From positions 18,300,701-18,364,700 of the forward strand of contig OY540816.1 of assembly GCA_961205875.1 (NCBI GenBank): 64,000 bases of DNA. The letters are read 5' to 3'. Source of the stretch: Sialis fuliginosa (taxonomy: Eukaryota > Arthropoda > Insecta > Megaloptera > Sialidae). Positions 11,101-23,100 of the stretch are shown in pieces. The notes below the pieces were generated by a model, which was given only the letters and a program-made list of their open reading frames with translations, was not told the DNA's origin and did not search any database. The position numbers and the translations under genes were made by a program. The stretch's first letter is position 1, and each line of letters opens with the position of its first letter.

Positions 11101-14100
11101 AGTATTACCAAAAATTTGACGGCCGCCATCTTTTCTTAAATGTCACTTTCGTCATTTCCATGCATATTATCCCAGAGGCGTCAGTTATACTTTAAATTAC
11201 AATTGAATTTAGTATGTATGAGAGATAATAGTTCCAAATAGACGTTTTTCTGTCAATCAATTGTTCAGTAGCTAGAAGGCTGAGAGACAAACAGATAGAC
11301 AGACACAATCTGGTCCTTCGTATGTTAGGACATTTAACGTCCAATTCAATATTAATATGTAGAATATTTATAGATTGATTTTGTACACAGTTTTCAATTC
11401 TTTTCTCAATTAGAACTACATAGTAGGATAATTAAGAGTAATATCGATACTCAAAATTTTAGTTCTAACAGCATGTTATTTTTTACAGATCCTACGGTAA
11501 TCAATTAACTCTAGAAATCTTCCGTCGAAACACATCGATGCCAACGCCAAGCAATCAAAACGGTTTGGTCTCTAGTTCCCGTTCCGCCAGCGTGACAATC
11601 GTCACTCCAAGTTCTGGGATAACCAGTTCCTTAATTCCCGCGTCTATCGGAGTCCTTGCTCCAGCTAGTTGTCTCGCGTCTCAGGTGCAACAACTTTCAC
11701 AAGTTCAGGTACCACAACTTCCGCATACCCAGGTGCCCCAACCACAGCATATTCACCGGGCGTCAACGGCTTGCTCGACCAACACGACGTCAGATTATAA
11801 CAATAGACGTAGACTGAACTTGCCGCAAGTCACGTTCACTTCTGAGGTTGGTAACGGTGTCATTGTGTGAAGTTTGCTGTGTGTAGAGTTGCCAACTGCA
11901 TCGATTACAAAATTTGATTGTTAACTTCAAACATTTGAATAAGATATTTGTATGTTGGCAACTCAATCAAATAATTACGAATTTATAATTAATATATTAA
12001 TTACGTTATATAAAATGGGAAGACTGATTTGGGTAGAGAAAAAAATAAAAATAAAATATAGTTTTAGGTAGTTTTGAAATTATTTTTGTTGTGAAGATCA
12101 AAAATAAAATATTGTTTTTGGTTAGAAGAAATAAAATTGTTTTTTTAAAATATTGAAAATGATATTTATATTGAAGTTAGGAAATGGATTTGTTAGGAAA
12201 GGTTAGTTAGATTGAATTTGAAATGGATGATAATAGTTATTTATTAACAATTGAAAATAGGTAATTGTGTATAAAAATATTAGTAGTTAGGTTATGGGGA
12301 TTTCGAACCAAATAATTTCAACTCTAATTATTTGGATTATTTAAACAAAAAGTGTTTTTTAAGTAAAGATAAATTTGTCGTAGAATTCAATTTTTCAAAA
12401 CCGCCATAACCCAACTACTATTATTAAACAGCGATAGTCAATTGAATAGGTAAATGAGAATAGGTACTGATAGAAAAGGATAGGTAACAAGCAAGTCATG
12501 ATATACGTAATTTTAATTGGTAATAATGAGTGAGAGAGAGAAGAATATTTATTTGTCACATATATGTATATTTTTATTTTTTGTATTTGCTTTTTTATTG
12601 ACAGCTGTTGCTAATATATATTTAGCTAGATTTTTTTTAAATTACCGTAATATAAATATAGTAATCATGTAATAATAATGTGGGTTTTCGATTATTGGTA
12701 TTTATCATTTCAAATTTGGCAAAACTGGAATAAATGATTGAAAAAGTGTTTTTAACTTTGCTAAAATTAGACGAAAATTTAACTATATAAGAAAAAAAAT
12801 TGTAACCACATTTTTATTGCAAAAACGTCATTCTGCAATTAACTTTAGTTTAAAAAAACAGCTAATAGTTCGTCATAATATGTTTGGGTGTCCAGTTTTT
12901 AGTTATTGTAATTTATTTTCATTTTTGTATTATTTATTTTAGTGAAGTACATTTTTTATCATTATTTATATAAAAAAAACTATGCATTTCGCAGCACAAT
13001 CATTGTATTCAAAAAAACATTTTATTGTTATTTTGTTATTTATTATTTATTTTTTAAACTTATTTATTTTCTGTAATCACTTCTTTAGTATTAATTTATT
13101 TGTTCACGTATTATTTTTTGTTTTGTATATAAATGTGTTATTGTGAATATATGTGTTCTTGTTTATTATTTTATGTTTTTCATTTTATTATTTTTCATCA
13201 TGATACTCCTTCACCTAATTATCCTTCAATATTATCATCAATATCCATTCAAGATAAATTCATTTGTGTGGTTACTTGGGTTATTTAAGCTATGTATCTT
13301 AAGCCTGGTAATATTAACCAATTTTAATGCTCATTTAGCGCTAAATGCTCCTCTTAAGTTGATTTGGTTCATTACCAACGTGATTTAAATGTCATCTACA
13401 GAATATCCATATATCTCAGTGGCGAGGCGTGAAATTTTTAATAAGGGAAGCATATTTTGTCAATGCTCTCCCTCCTATTAACAAAAAAAACTAGTTATGA
13501 AACACCTTAAGTTCAAGATTTTACTTTTTTAAATAAATTCTTATATATTTATATAGTAACTAAATGATTCTACGTCTTATTTTCTTGTATTTTAGTCGAT
13601 ATTTGTATGACGAGTTGAAGTTCACTGCAGGAAATTTCACTAAAAAATTGAGAATTTTTGATTTCGTTAAAAGTATGTTTCTTGTATAGAAAATGACGTG
13701 AAAAGTTGTTTGTTTCAAACCGCAGGTCTGTATCTCAAACCGTTCTCGAGATATAGCCTCTCAAAGTTTTAGTTTTTTCAAATTTATGGAGAAAAAAGGC
13801 CATAACTTTTGAACGTGTGGTCGGAATTGATTTTAGTTGACGGATTTGAAATCAGCATGTCAAAATCTATATAATGACGTGTATAATACTTTAAAATCCG
13901 ACAAAAAAAATTTGGTCAAAAATCGACATTTTTTTAAGGTATACCCCTTTGAATTTTTTCGATTTTTCGCGAAATTTTTTTTTCGACTTTTAAGGTATTA
14001 AACATGTCATTATATAGATTTCGACACGCTGATTCCAAATCCGTCAACTAAAATCAATTCCGACCACGCGTTCAAAAGTTATGGCCTTTTTTCTCCAAAA

Positions 14101-17100
14101 TTTTGAAAAAACTGAAACTTTGAGAGGCTATATCTCGAGAACGGTTTGAGATACAGACCTGCGGTTTGAAACAAACAACTTTTCACGTCATTTTCTATAC
14201 AATAAACATACTTTTAACGAAATCAAAAATTCGAAATTTTTTAGTGAAATTTCCTGCAGTGAACTTCAACTCGTCATACAAATATCGACTAAAATACAAG
14301 AAAATAAGACGTAGAGGTATTACAGTTGTATAATTGAGCGTGTAAATAAATATTAAATGGTATTTTTGATTTTTGGTTAAGATGATTGAGTTGCGCATAA
14401 AGATGAATATGCTAATAATAATAAAAACCATATTTATTTAAGCAGAAAATTAAAAAAAAACTTGTTTCTATTGATAATACGATACAAAATTTAAATGTAG
14501 ATATAAGAGCCGCACACTATCAATAGTTTGATCGGTTTGGTAATTGTCATGGAGACATATAGAAATACCGATTAAAAATCAGCCGGCTATAAAATCAAAA
14601 GGGTTGATCGATTCCCATTTGATTAAAAAGTAGGGCAACTATCGGTCGATTGGCAATCAGTCTATGTAACATATATAGCGTGTTGTGTTATGTAAGTGCA
14701 CACATTGCTAATCAATTAGTCAGCCGATAGTTAAAGAAATATCATTACGTAGGAGTGTAATTGGCTATGGAAGTTGCGTAGGATTTGTGTAGTGTTCGTA
14801 TCTTATCACTAACTATACTGTTTAACGAGAGACAAATAAGTTTACAGTACGAACTCGATCAAATTACCGGCCGACTAAGTTTGTACTGTGCGCGGGTTCT
14901 TAAGTTAGTTAAAGGAGCATTTAGTTAAACTTGGTAATACCGGGCGTAAGAGTGGTAGGTTTAAAATGCCGACAGCGCTAGGCTATTTTTAAATATAATA
15001 AACTTTTTACTAGGTTTTTTATCTATTCAGAAATTACCTTTTTTTCACTGTCGTCTAAATTTTTCCGTCTTAAGCTATATCATATTCAACCCATAGATAT
15101 AGCATATGGACCGCGCATCTGACTCGAAAATCTGTGTCAAAAGAAAGAGATACAAAATGGCTTACGTTATTGCAAAAGTTTTTTCTTAAATATATTGGTA
15201 AACATAACAGAATGGTCTAATTTTTTTGTAAATAATAATGTATCGTATAAATAAATGATTTTCTGACCAGAATCCCAATAACAACAACCCTGAAGACTGC
15301 AAGAGACGAGCACTTTATCAACTGGTCCATAGAGAACAGCAGTACTCAACGGCGATGCAGTTCTCTGTCAGTAGGTTTGTAGCTCCTCTCGCGGAACGAA
15401 CAGACTTACTGGCACCTTCAGATCATAAAATTCTATTCCAAAACGCAGAAGACGTAAGTTTTTAATTTTCTTCGTTCGTATTAAATCGATGATATAGCAA
15501 TTTTCAGATGAAAAATGAACAGTTAGTTAAGAAAAAAAATCCTCTGGCGGAACTGAAAGACCATTTTTATCTTCATGCCTTTCAAACGCAAATATTTCTA
15601 ATAACATTAAACTCAATAAATTATTTTTGTCAAGATTACAACAAATTATTCTTGGACTCATAAACAGTTGCTTGATTGGGAAAAATTGCTATTTCTGAAA
15701 ATAATAATAAAAAATAATATTATATACTTTAACATGATCCTGTACTACGTAACTGTTATCAATATACCACCTATAATTTATAGATACTACACTTAAACGA
15801 AGAAATCTTAGACAACATCGTTCTAGAGGACGGCGAACTCCAATTACACTTAATACCGAAAATATACAGCGAAAAGCTATCAGCAATAACGACTGCTTAT
15901 AAAAAATATTGCTCCGGCCTAAAGAAAGCCGATTGTATATTGGTAAACAAAACTAGAAACACTAATTCGGAGTTTGTGAGATTTCTCCACAACCCAATGA
16001 TACCAAGGAGAAGACCGGACATTACCGGATTTATCCATAAACCTTTAGAACATTATAGGGAGATATTAAAATTGCTACAGACTGTTCTAACAAACACCAA
16101 ATCCAATAGTGACGACTATCAGATGCTCTCGAAGGTTGTGCAAGAATTACAGGTATTTTTATTTGGTAAATACTGTGTTCTTGGTTTTAATTGTTAAGTG
16201 TTATGGTTTTGTTTTAGTCGACGTATAGAGATATAACGTCTAATGCTGGTTTGATGGAACCAACGGGAGAAGGTAGACCTTTACTTTCGATACAGGATCT
16301 AGAAAGTCGTTTAGTTTTTACTAGATGTAAGGTAAGTCATATCAGCTAGATTTTCGTATTCTATGTTGATAGGTACATATAACTTGTAAATATTTCTGTG
16401 CAGCCCTTCATATTAAACACACCTGGTCGACAATGGATCTTTGGAGGAGACTTAAGTAGAGTCGAAGGTCGCAATGTTAGACCTTATTGGACGTTATTAT
16501 TCAGTGACATTTTACTATTCGCTAAAGTTTCAAGAGATCGTGTACTTTTCATCACGGAAGAACCGTTACCATTAATTAGTATCACGGATACATTTTTTAA
16601 CATTAGGAAAAAAGGTAAAATTGTTTTACAATTATACATTATTAATTTAATTTAAATAATTCGTGATATATTGCAGCAACTGAATTTAGAATAAATGTCG
16701 ATCCTGGTGGAAAGAATGCGGAAAGTCCGACGGCTCATTGTGGCCCAGAGTTATCGAGAACACCGAGAAAAACTGCCAGGAAAAGGTGTATAATACTTAG
16801 AGCGCCTACCTCTGAATTGAAAGCAGTGTGGCAAAATTTACTACAGAAGCAAATGTGAGTATAATCTAAATTATACATTGCACGAACCATATATAGTTTA
16901 GCATCAAAATAATCGGATTAGACCAAACATAGGACAGCCATTTGTTAAATAACGTCCCTCTCGAAAAAAAACAATTGTTGGGAATGTCACTAGGGTGCCG
17001 CGAAATGTATTTTTGTATAAAAGGATATACGTTAATTATAATTTACATTAAGGGACCATTGAAAATCTTTTTTTTTGCATTATCGAAAAATATGGACTTT

Positions 17101-20100
17101 CATAAACATGCTGTTAAATTTTGATCGTAACATTCGAATTATTCCGGTCGCTATAGCCTTTCATAGAAAAAGAGATCGACCAGCTGCGTGCATTTCACAT
17201 GCCAACTTTAAACGCGTTTTTCTCGAAACGTCGTTTTTTAAAACGGCGGAAGATTTTAAACGAAGGGTTTTTAAGATATCCGTCTCAAATTTTGCCACAT
17301 TATTCTTCACGCCATTCCTTAACGTCGTACGGAATCTTTTTTATTTATTTTAAAGTTTCACATTTTTTTGAACGAAAAACTGTCGAAAAAAAGACCCAAT
17401 TTGACACTTATATTTGAAAGAGCAACCATTTTGTTAATTTTCATAAGTAAAATAATCATCCGTAAGACTCTACAATTTTTCATACCGATTAATAATCTTT
17501 CTGGTTTTTTAGACATCATTTTGCAGTGACCAAAAAATAGATAAAAAATAAAAGTAAAACATTAAAAAATATTTATCAAATTTTATTCAATGCAAAAAAA
17601 AACATGAAAATTAGCAATTTTCATGCCCGTCACAGTGGAATGGTCCCTTAAAACGTAACTCGATTAAAATCTAAAGACATACAATCGTTTTTTTGTTCCT
17701 CTGTTTGAACATAATATTTCATAAGCAAATTTCGCACGAACGCAGAACTGTTCCAACATTACTGTTGTGTTGCAGTTACCACGTTCACTCTGGTACCGGT
17801 GGCACGCCGTACAGCTCGCCGATGGACTCGCCTGATGTACCAATAACCTCCTCAGTAGTGACCCTCCAGTCAGCAGAATCCTGCACTGGAAGACGAAAGG
17901 TGCGTCTTGATACTTCAGCAACAATCACCAATCCTACCACGAGCTACTCGCGAAACACGTCCCAATCAACCCCTCCCCCGGCTTTGCGGTCGGCCGCTAG
18001 CACCCCCAAACCCCACGTTCGCATATCCAATGCTAAACCCCTTCCTGAACCAACACCACCTCCAGTCGATTTCGATTCGAACCACGCGGTAGCTACGAAA
18101 ACTCCCGATACTCCTTCGGCTGTCATAACTCCGTCGGAATCTTCCGAGACAGATTCGCAAACGTTCGCTTCACATTTCGCGTCGGTATCTAGTTTAGTGT
18201 TGCCTAAGAATATCCTCCCCGAAACGCCGACTTCTCCTTCGGCTATTCTTACACCCTCTTCGGAAATATCGGTAGAGAACCATCTCCACGAATACAAAGA
18301 GTTCCCTCCTAATATTTTGCTCGGGTTTGAGGATGATCCTTGGGATATTGCCTCGTTTGAGAGTAAATTTGATAAGTATATTTTCGATGGACTTCCAGAT
18401 AAGCCTACGCCCCCGGATTCTCTGGAACTTTGATGTTTGTCATTCCGTTATGATTATTATTCGTTGTGTGTGAGGTCGTCTGAATTTATTCCCGATAAAA
18501 ATAATGTCATATCATAATCGTGCGATTGTAAAGTAATAAGAGTGTATGAATTTTTCGCACAAGTTTTGTCCATGTTTTCGACCGGTGTAATACGTGTATA
18601 ATAAATGTAAAAAATTAAATAAATCAGCGCTAATATATTTTGCTGTAAGGCTGTAAGACTAGATGCCTGAGATAGGAAGAGATGGCTATTGAAATTGCAT
18701 ATAAATATAGAATACAAAATACAATTTCAATATTTTAATTAAATATTATTTTGCTCTCAGTAAATAGTCCAGGCTGTCTAGGCTAAAAAGTACCTACAAA
18801 ATTTTTTAGGTTTAGTTTTGTTATTTACAGGATTTGTTACAAATGTAGTTTAGAATAATAGTTTGCTCCGATGTTGGTTCTCCGCGTCAGGGGTAAACCA
18901 TGGTTCAGTTGCAAATTTTTTTAGATTTTCTGAATTTTCTTAAATAGCGGTCTAAATAAGTACTATACAAAAAAAGTTTCAAATAAAAGTTATTCGCAAT
19001 AAAATTCCCTACAACCTCCATTTTGAAAAAAATAAAAGAATTCATTTGTTATTTATAATAAATTTTAACGTTTTTTAAGTTGACACCCCTGAAAAATAAA
19101 CATTTTTTAGTACAGAACATTCACTGAAAATAAGGACTTGATATCTTCAATTGTTTTTGTTTTATTAAACTGTTAATAATGGAATCATGTTTGTCTATGA
19201 TTAACAATAACAGATTTTGTAAAACTGTTTGTATGTGTTCCCAAAGACTTAACCGTATGTCATCAGAAAAAAGTAAATTTTTTAAATTTTTTGGCAAATG
19301 GTAGCACTAAAATTGTATTGTTCCAAAATCGGAGCAAAAGGGCATTATTCTAAACCACATTTGTAACAAATACTGTAACAAAACTGTACCTAAAAAAACC
19401 TGTTTTAGCCTCCACAGTCTGGTCTAAATATCCTTTCAATTAATTAATTTTGTCATTAAATTATTTGAATTAATTATTTTGGACGTTTTAATCATAATAA
19501 TGAAAAATAATTTATTTTATATAATCCCTCGGCTTCCCAACTCCTTCCCACAGCACTAATTTAAATTTAAAAATATGCGTAAGGCCTTAAAAATCATGAA
19601 ATATTTTCTTTAATTAAATAATATTTATCATCTAAAATGTAAATATAGTGTATAATTGCTAGATCAATCAGTGTCTTTAATTTAATATAAATTAGTCTAT
19701 GCATTTTTCTAAAAAAAAAATCAACGTATATTTAGTTAATAATAATTAATAATCGCATTGAACAGGGTGTAAATAATTTAAGTAAAATAATTTACTTACA
19801 ATTAGTCGAGTTACAAACCTAAAATATGTCATTTATGATTTTGACATAAATGCCATCTTTATTGAATTTACAATACCTCGTTAATATTTTCCAAATACAC
19901 TCTGTTAATGATAACGAGCCTTTTTATTAAAAATAACAAATTTTAAAGTGCATTTTACCGAATTAGTTTCATAACCAATTGTTCCCCGACCTTATGATAT
20001 TAAAAAAAAAATGATCTAAAATATATTTTTAAGATGTATTTTTTAACTTAGATTTTTATTCTATAAGTACGCACACATATTTGAAGATTATATTTGTAAA

Positions 20101-23100
20101 TGCTTATAAAATTTAGTGTGGAAAACGTATAGTAAATGCAAAAAGTCTTAAACATATTTTTTTATAGTACAATATTTTTTTTAAATATATAAACTAATTA
20201 AATAATACAACACTTATTTGTGTATTTGAAAAAGTAGTATGGTATCGCGGGTTGTAGACCATTATCTATCCACTTTTTGCTCGCACAACAAACATTACAA
20301 CAATAACATTTTTTTACAAGTATTAAAAACTGTTGGTCTAGAACCCACATAAGTGTACTACCAAAATTAAATTAAAGAAATTTGGCATTTATTATAGCAA
20401 ATAAAACGAAGAAATATTTTTAATATATGTTTGCAGATACTTTTGAATTGTTATGCAATTGTAAAAAAACTAGTTCTAAATAAAAAATGATTTGAATAAA
20501 ATTACCGCTTGTTTTTTTATTTGAGCTACTAACATGCACCTTTCTAATACTGGGCTTAATTTTGTTTAAAACAGTATTTTGGGTTTGATTTTATATTAAT
20601 TTACGCATGGTTAATTTATTTAGTTTGTTGGTTACAGGATTTTGTTTGATTTGCACGATTAAAAAGTTAACTGGCATTTTAAAAGTTTCCGCTATCACAA
20701 TCTTTGCTTATCACATCTATTTGTTTTAATCATTATTTTAAACTTTAACATGCCAGTTTTATAATTTATTCCAGTAACTGTCGATATATTTTCGTTGATT
20801 GCATGACACAAAGTAAGATTATCGTGACAGTTATTGGGAATGTATTTAATATAAACAATTCGATGGAAGGCGAGCATTTTTCGCGATGATCTTTTGGGTG
20901 ATTTTTGACTTCTGCATATTAATCTGCGTCGAAATATTTACCGAAAATATAGATTTGATAAGAAGAAATAACATTAAATAATATCATACAATTCTATTTA
21001 AATATTATTTTACTCCATATACTTTTACAGGACTCCCCACAACTTTCCAACCCAGGATCCCAAAAGCGACTAGACGAACTAATCGAACACAAATGTCGAC
21101 AGTTAAGTAAATCTAGTTCGACGAACAAAGCTGGCGCGATACATTTAGCCCAATGGATCAAAGGTCAACTAGGGAACCCACAAAATGATAATCACGTATT
21201 ATCCGACGAAGAAGAAGTGCCTGAAATTTGGACAGAAGAAGATTTGAAGAGAAGATCTCGTGAATTGAACCTATTAAACTCTGATGGATCTGTAAAAGAA
21301 AAACCGCTAGAAAGCAGATGCGAATCTGTGTTACTAAGTGATGGAAGTCCTTCGAAAAGTACGACTTCTGGAAGTCAAGTGAGTAAATTTACTTTTTGAG
21401 TAATATGTATTTGTTTACAATATTATGTACATTGTTTAAGGTAACGGTTCGATCAAGTCCGTTAGTACCGGAATCAGTTCCAGTTTGTCGCCAATGTCAC
21501 AAAACATGCCTAACCTCAAACAATAACAACCCTAACCTCAATGCCAACTATATCAATAATAATATTACATCAAAAACTGATTGTCAATTAAAAAACGAAT
21601 TCGGTGCCAATAGTAAGTTAACATTTAAATATTTTATTTACATGTTCCATTACGATCTTTAATTGTATTTTTAGAGTCGCAAAATGATGATTATGATAAC
21701 GAATGGAGCTCTTTAATGTTAATGGGTATGACTGCAGTAAATCCAGCTGCGAGTTTAATGAGAATGGATCCCTTCATGCCAATAGATGTTCCGAAAATAT
21801 CTATACTGCCTCCAACGCCTGATACTTTACCTAGAAATGATAACGACACATCACAGTTTCCTCTTATTTGTGATAATGATAATAGTCAAAATATTACAAC
21901 TAGTGGAAGTCCTAAAAGAAAACTAGAGGTATGTAACTTTTGATCTATCAGTTTGAGTAAACCATTTATTATGATTAGTCAAACCAGATGACGTATTTTC
22001 CCCCTCTCGCGCCAAGTTAGGTGGCTACCTTACACTTATAATATCTTTATTTGATTGTTGTATTTTTAAATATTTAATTGTTGGTAGATTCAAGATAATT
22101 TTGATAATGAAGATGACGACGATTCGCCTCAAACAGATGAACCACCTTATTTAGTGATGGTGCCTAAAAACCCTGGATTGAAACGTTATGGGACGTGGTC
22201 AAGCTTAGGAAGAATCCCTTCAGATGAATTAGTTGAACCGCCTGATGATATAAACAAAGAAAGCTCGTCGGAAGAAGAGGAAGAATCTGACGAAGAAGAT
22301 GATAAGACTTCGTCGACAACTGACAGTAAAGATCCGATTGCTCAGTCAATAATTGGATGGACGCAACGAGCTAGTTCATTTGTTGCTGAAAAAATGGCGT
22401 TGTTTGAAAAGTTGGGTGAAGATTCCAGAGCTGCCTTAGATAGGTAAAATAATTGAGTAAATATTAGTTTTACATGATCGGTTAATTGAAATTGTTGTTA
22501 GATATTTAAGACCTACGGAACCAATAGCTTCTAAGTACGATACTGATAATGATGCGGCTACTTTGAGCTCTGGAGGGCTAGATGAGGAGTATGAGAATTC
22601 TGGTGCGACTTCAGGAGAAGAAGTATGGGGAACGCCGACAAGTGGAGGGGAATTAGACGACTTACCAACTTTTCCCAATTCCCAAGGCGACCTATTGGTA
22701 TATTAATGTTTAACTGAACATTTTGATTCAATTACTATATGCATTTTTGATATTTCTAGTCGCCACAAGATTCAAACTCGTCGGCTAATTGTGACGATGA
22801 TGACTTAATGATGGATGATTTGTTGATGGCGCCTCCAATGACTGCAGCCGCGATTAGAGGGCTGCTTCCAAGACGAAGACTCGAGCCTTTATTAGAGGAA
22901 GAAGATACAGAAAGTTGTACGGAAAACTCGGACACCAACCATCAAGAAAATACACCATCACCCGAGCAGGTAGAGGGAAAAATTGATCTTTATTAGTTAT
23001 GTAGTTTTAATTTTTATGCAATTTTAAGTAATGTAATTCTACATTCATCAGTAGTTAGAAAATTATTGAAAAGCTTGTATTTGTAAGATTTTTTATAAGT

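Noticed and set aside
13417-13460. Possible hAT terminus CAGTGGCGAGGCG
   Set aside because: No partner terminus or target duplication was found nearby, so it is at most a fragment.
17075-17417. Overlapping frames of 72-92 residues
   Set aside because: They lie wholly inside the TTAA-flanked MITE and resemble no transposase.
17944-18297. A 117-residue minus-strand frame
   Set aside because: It is the antisense shadow of the alternative coding exon at 17776-18433.
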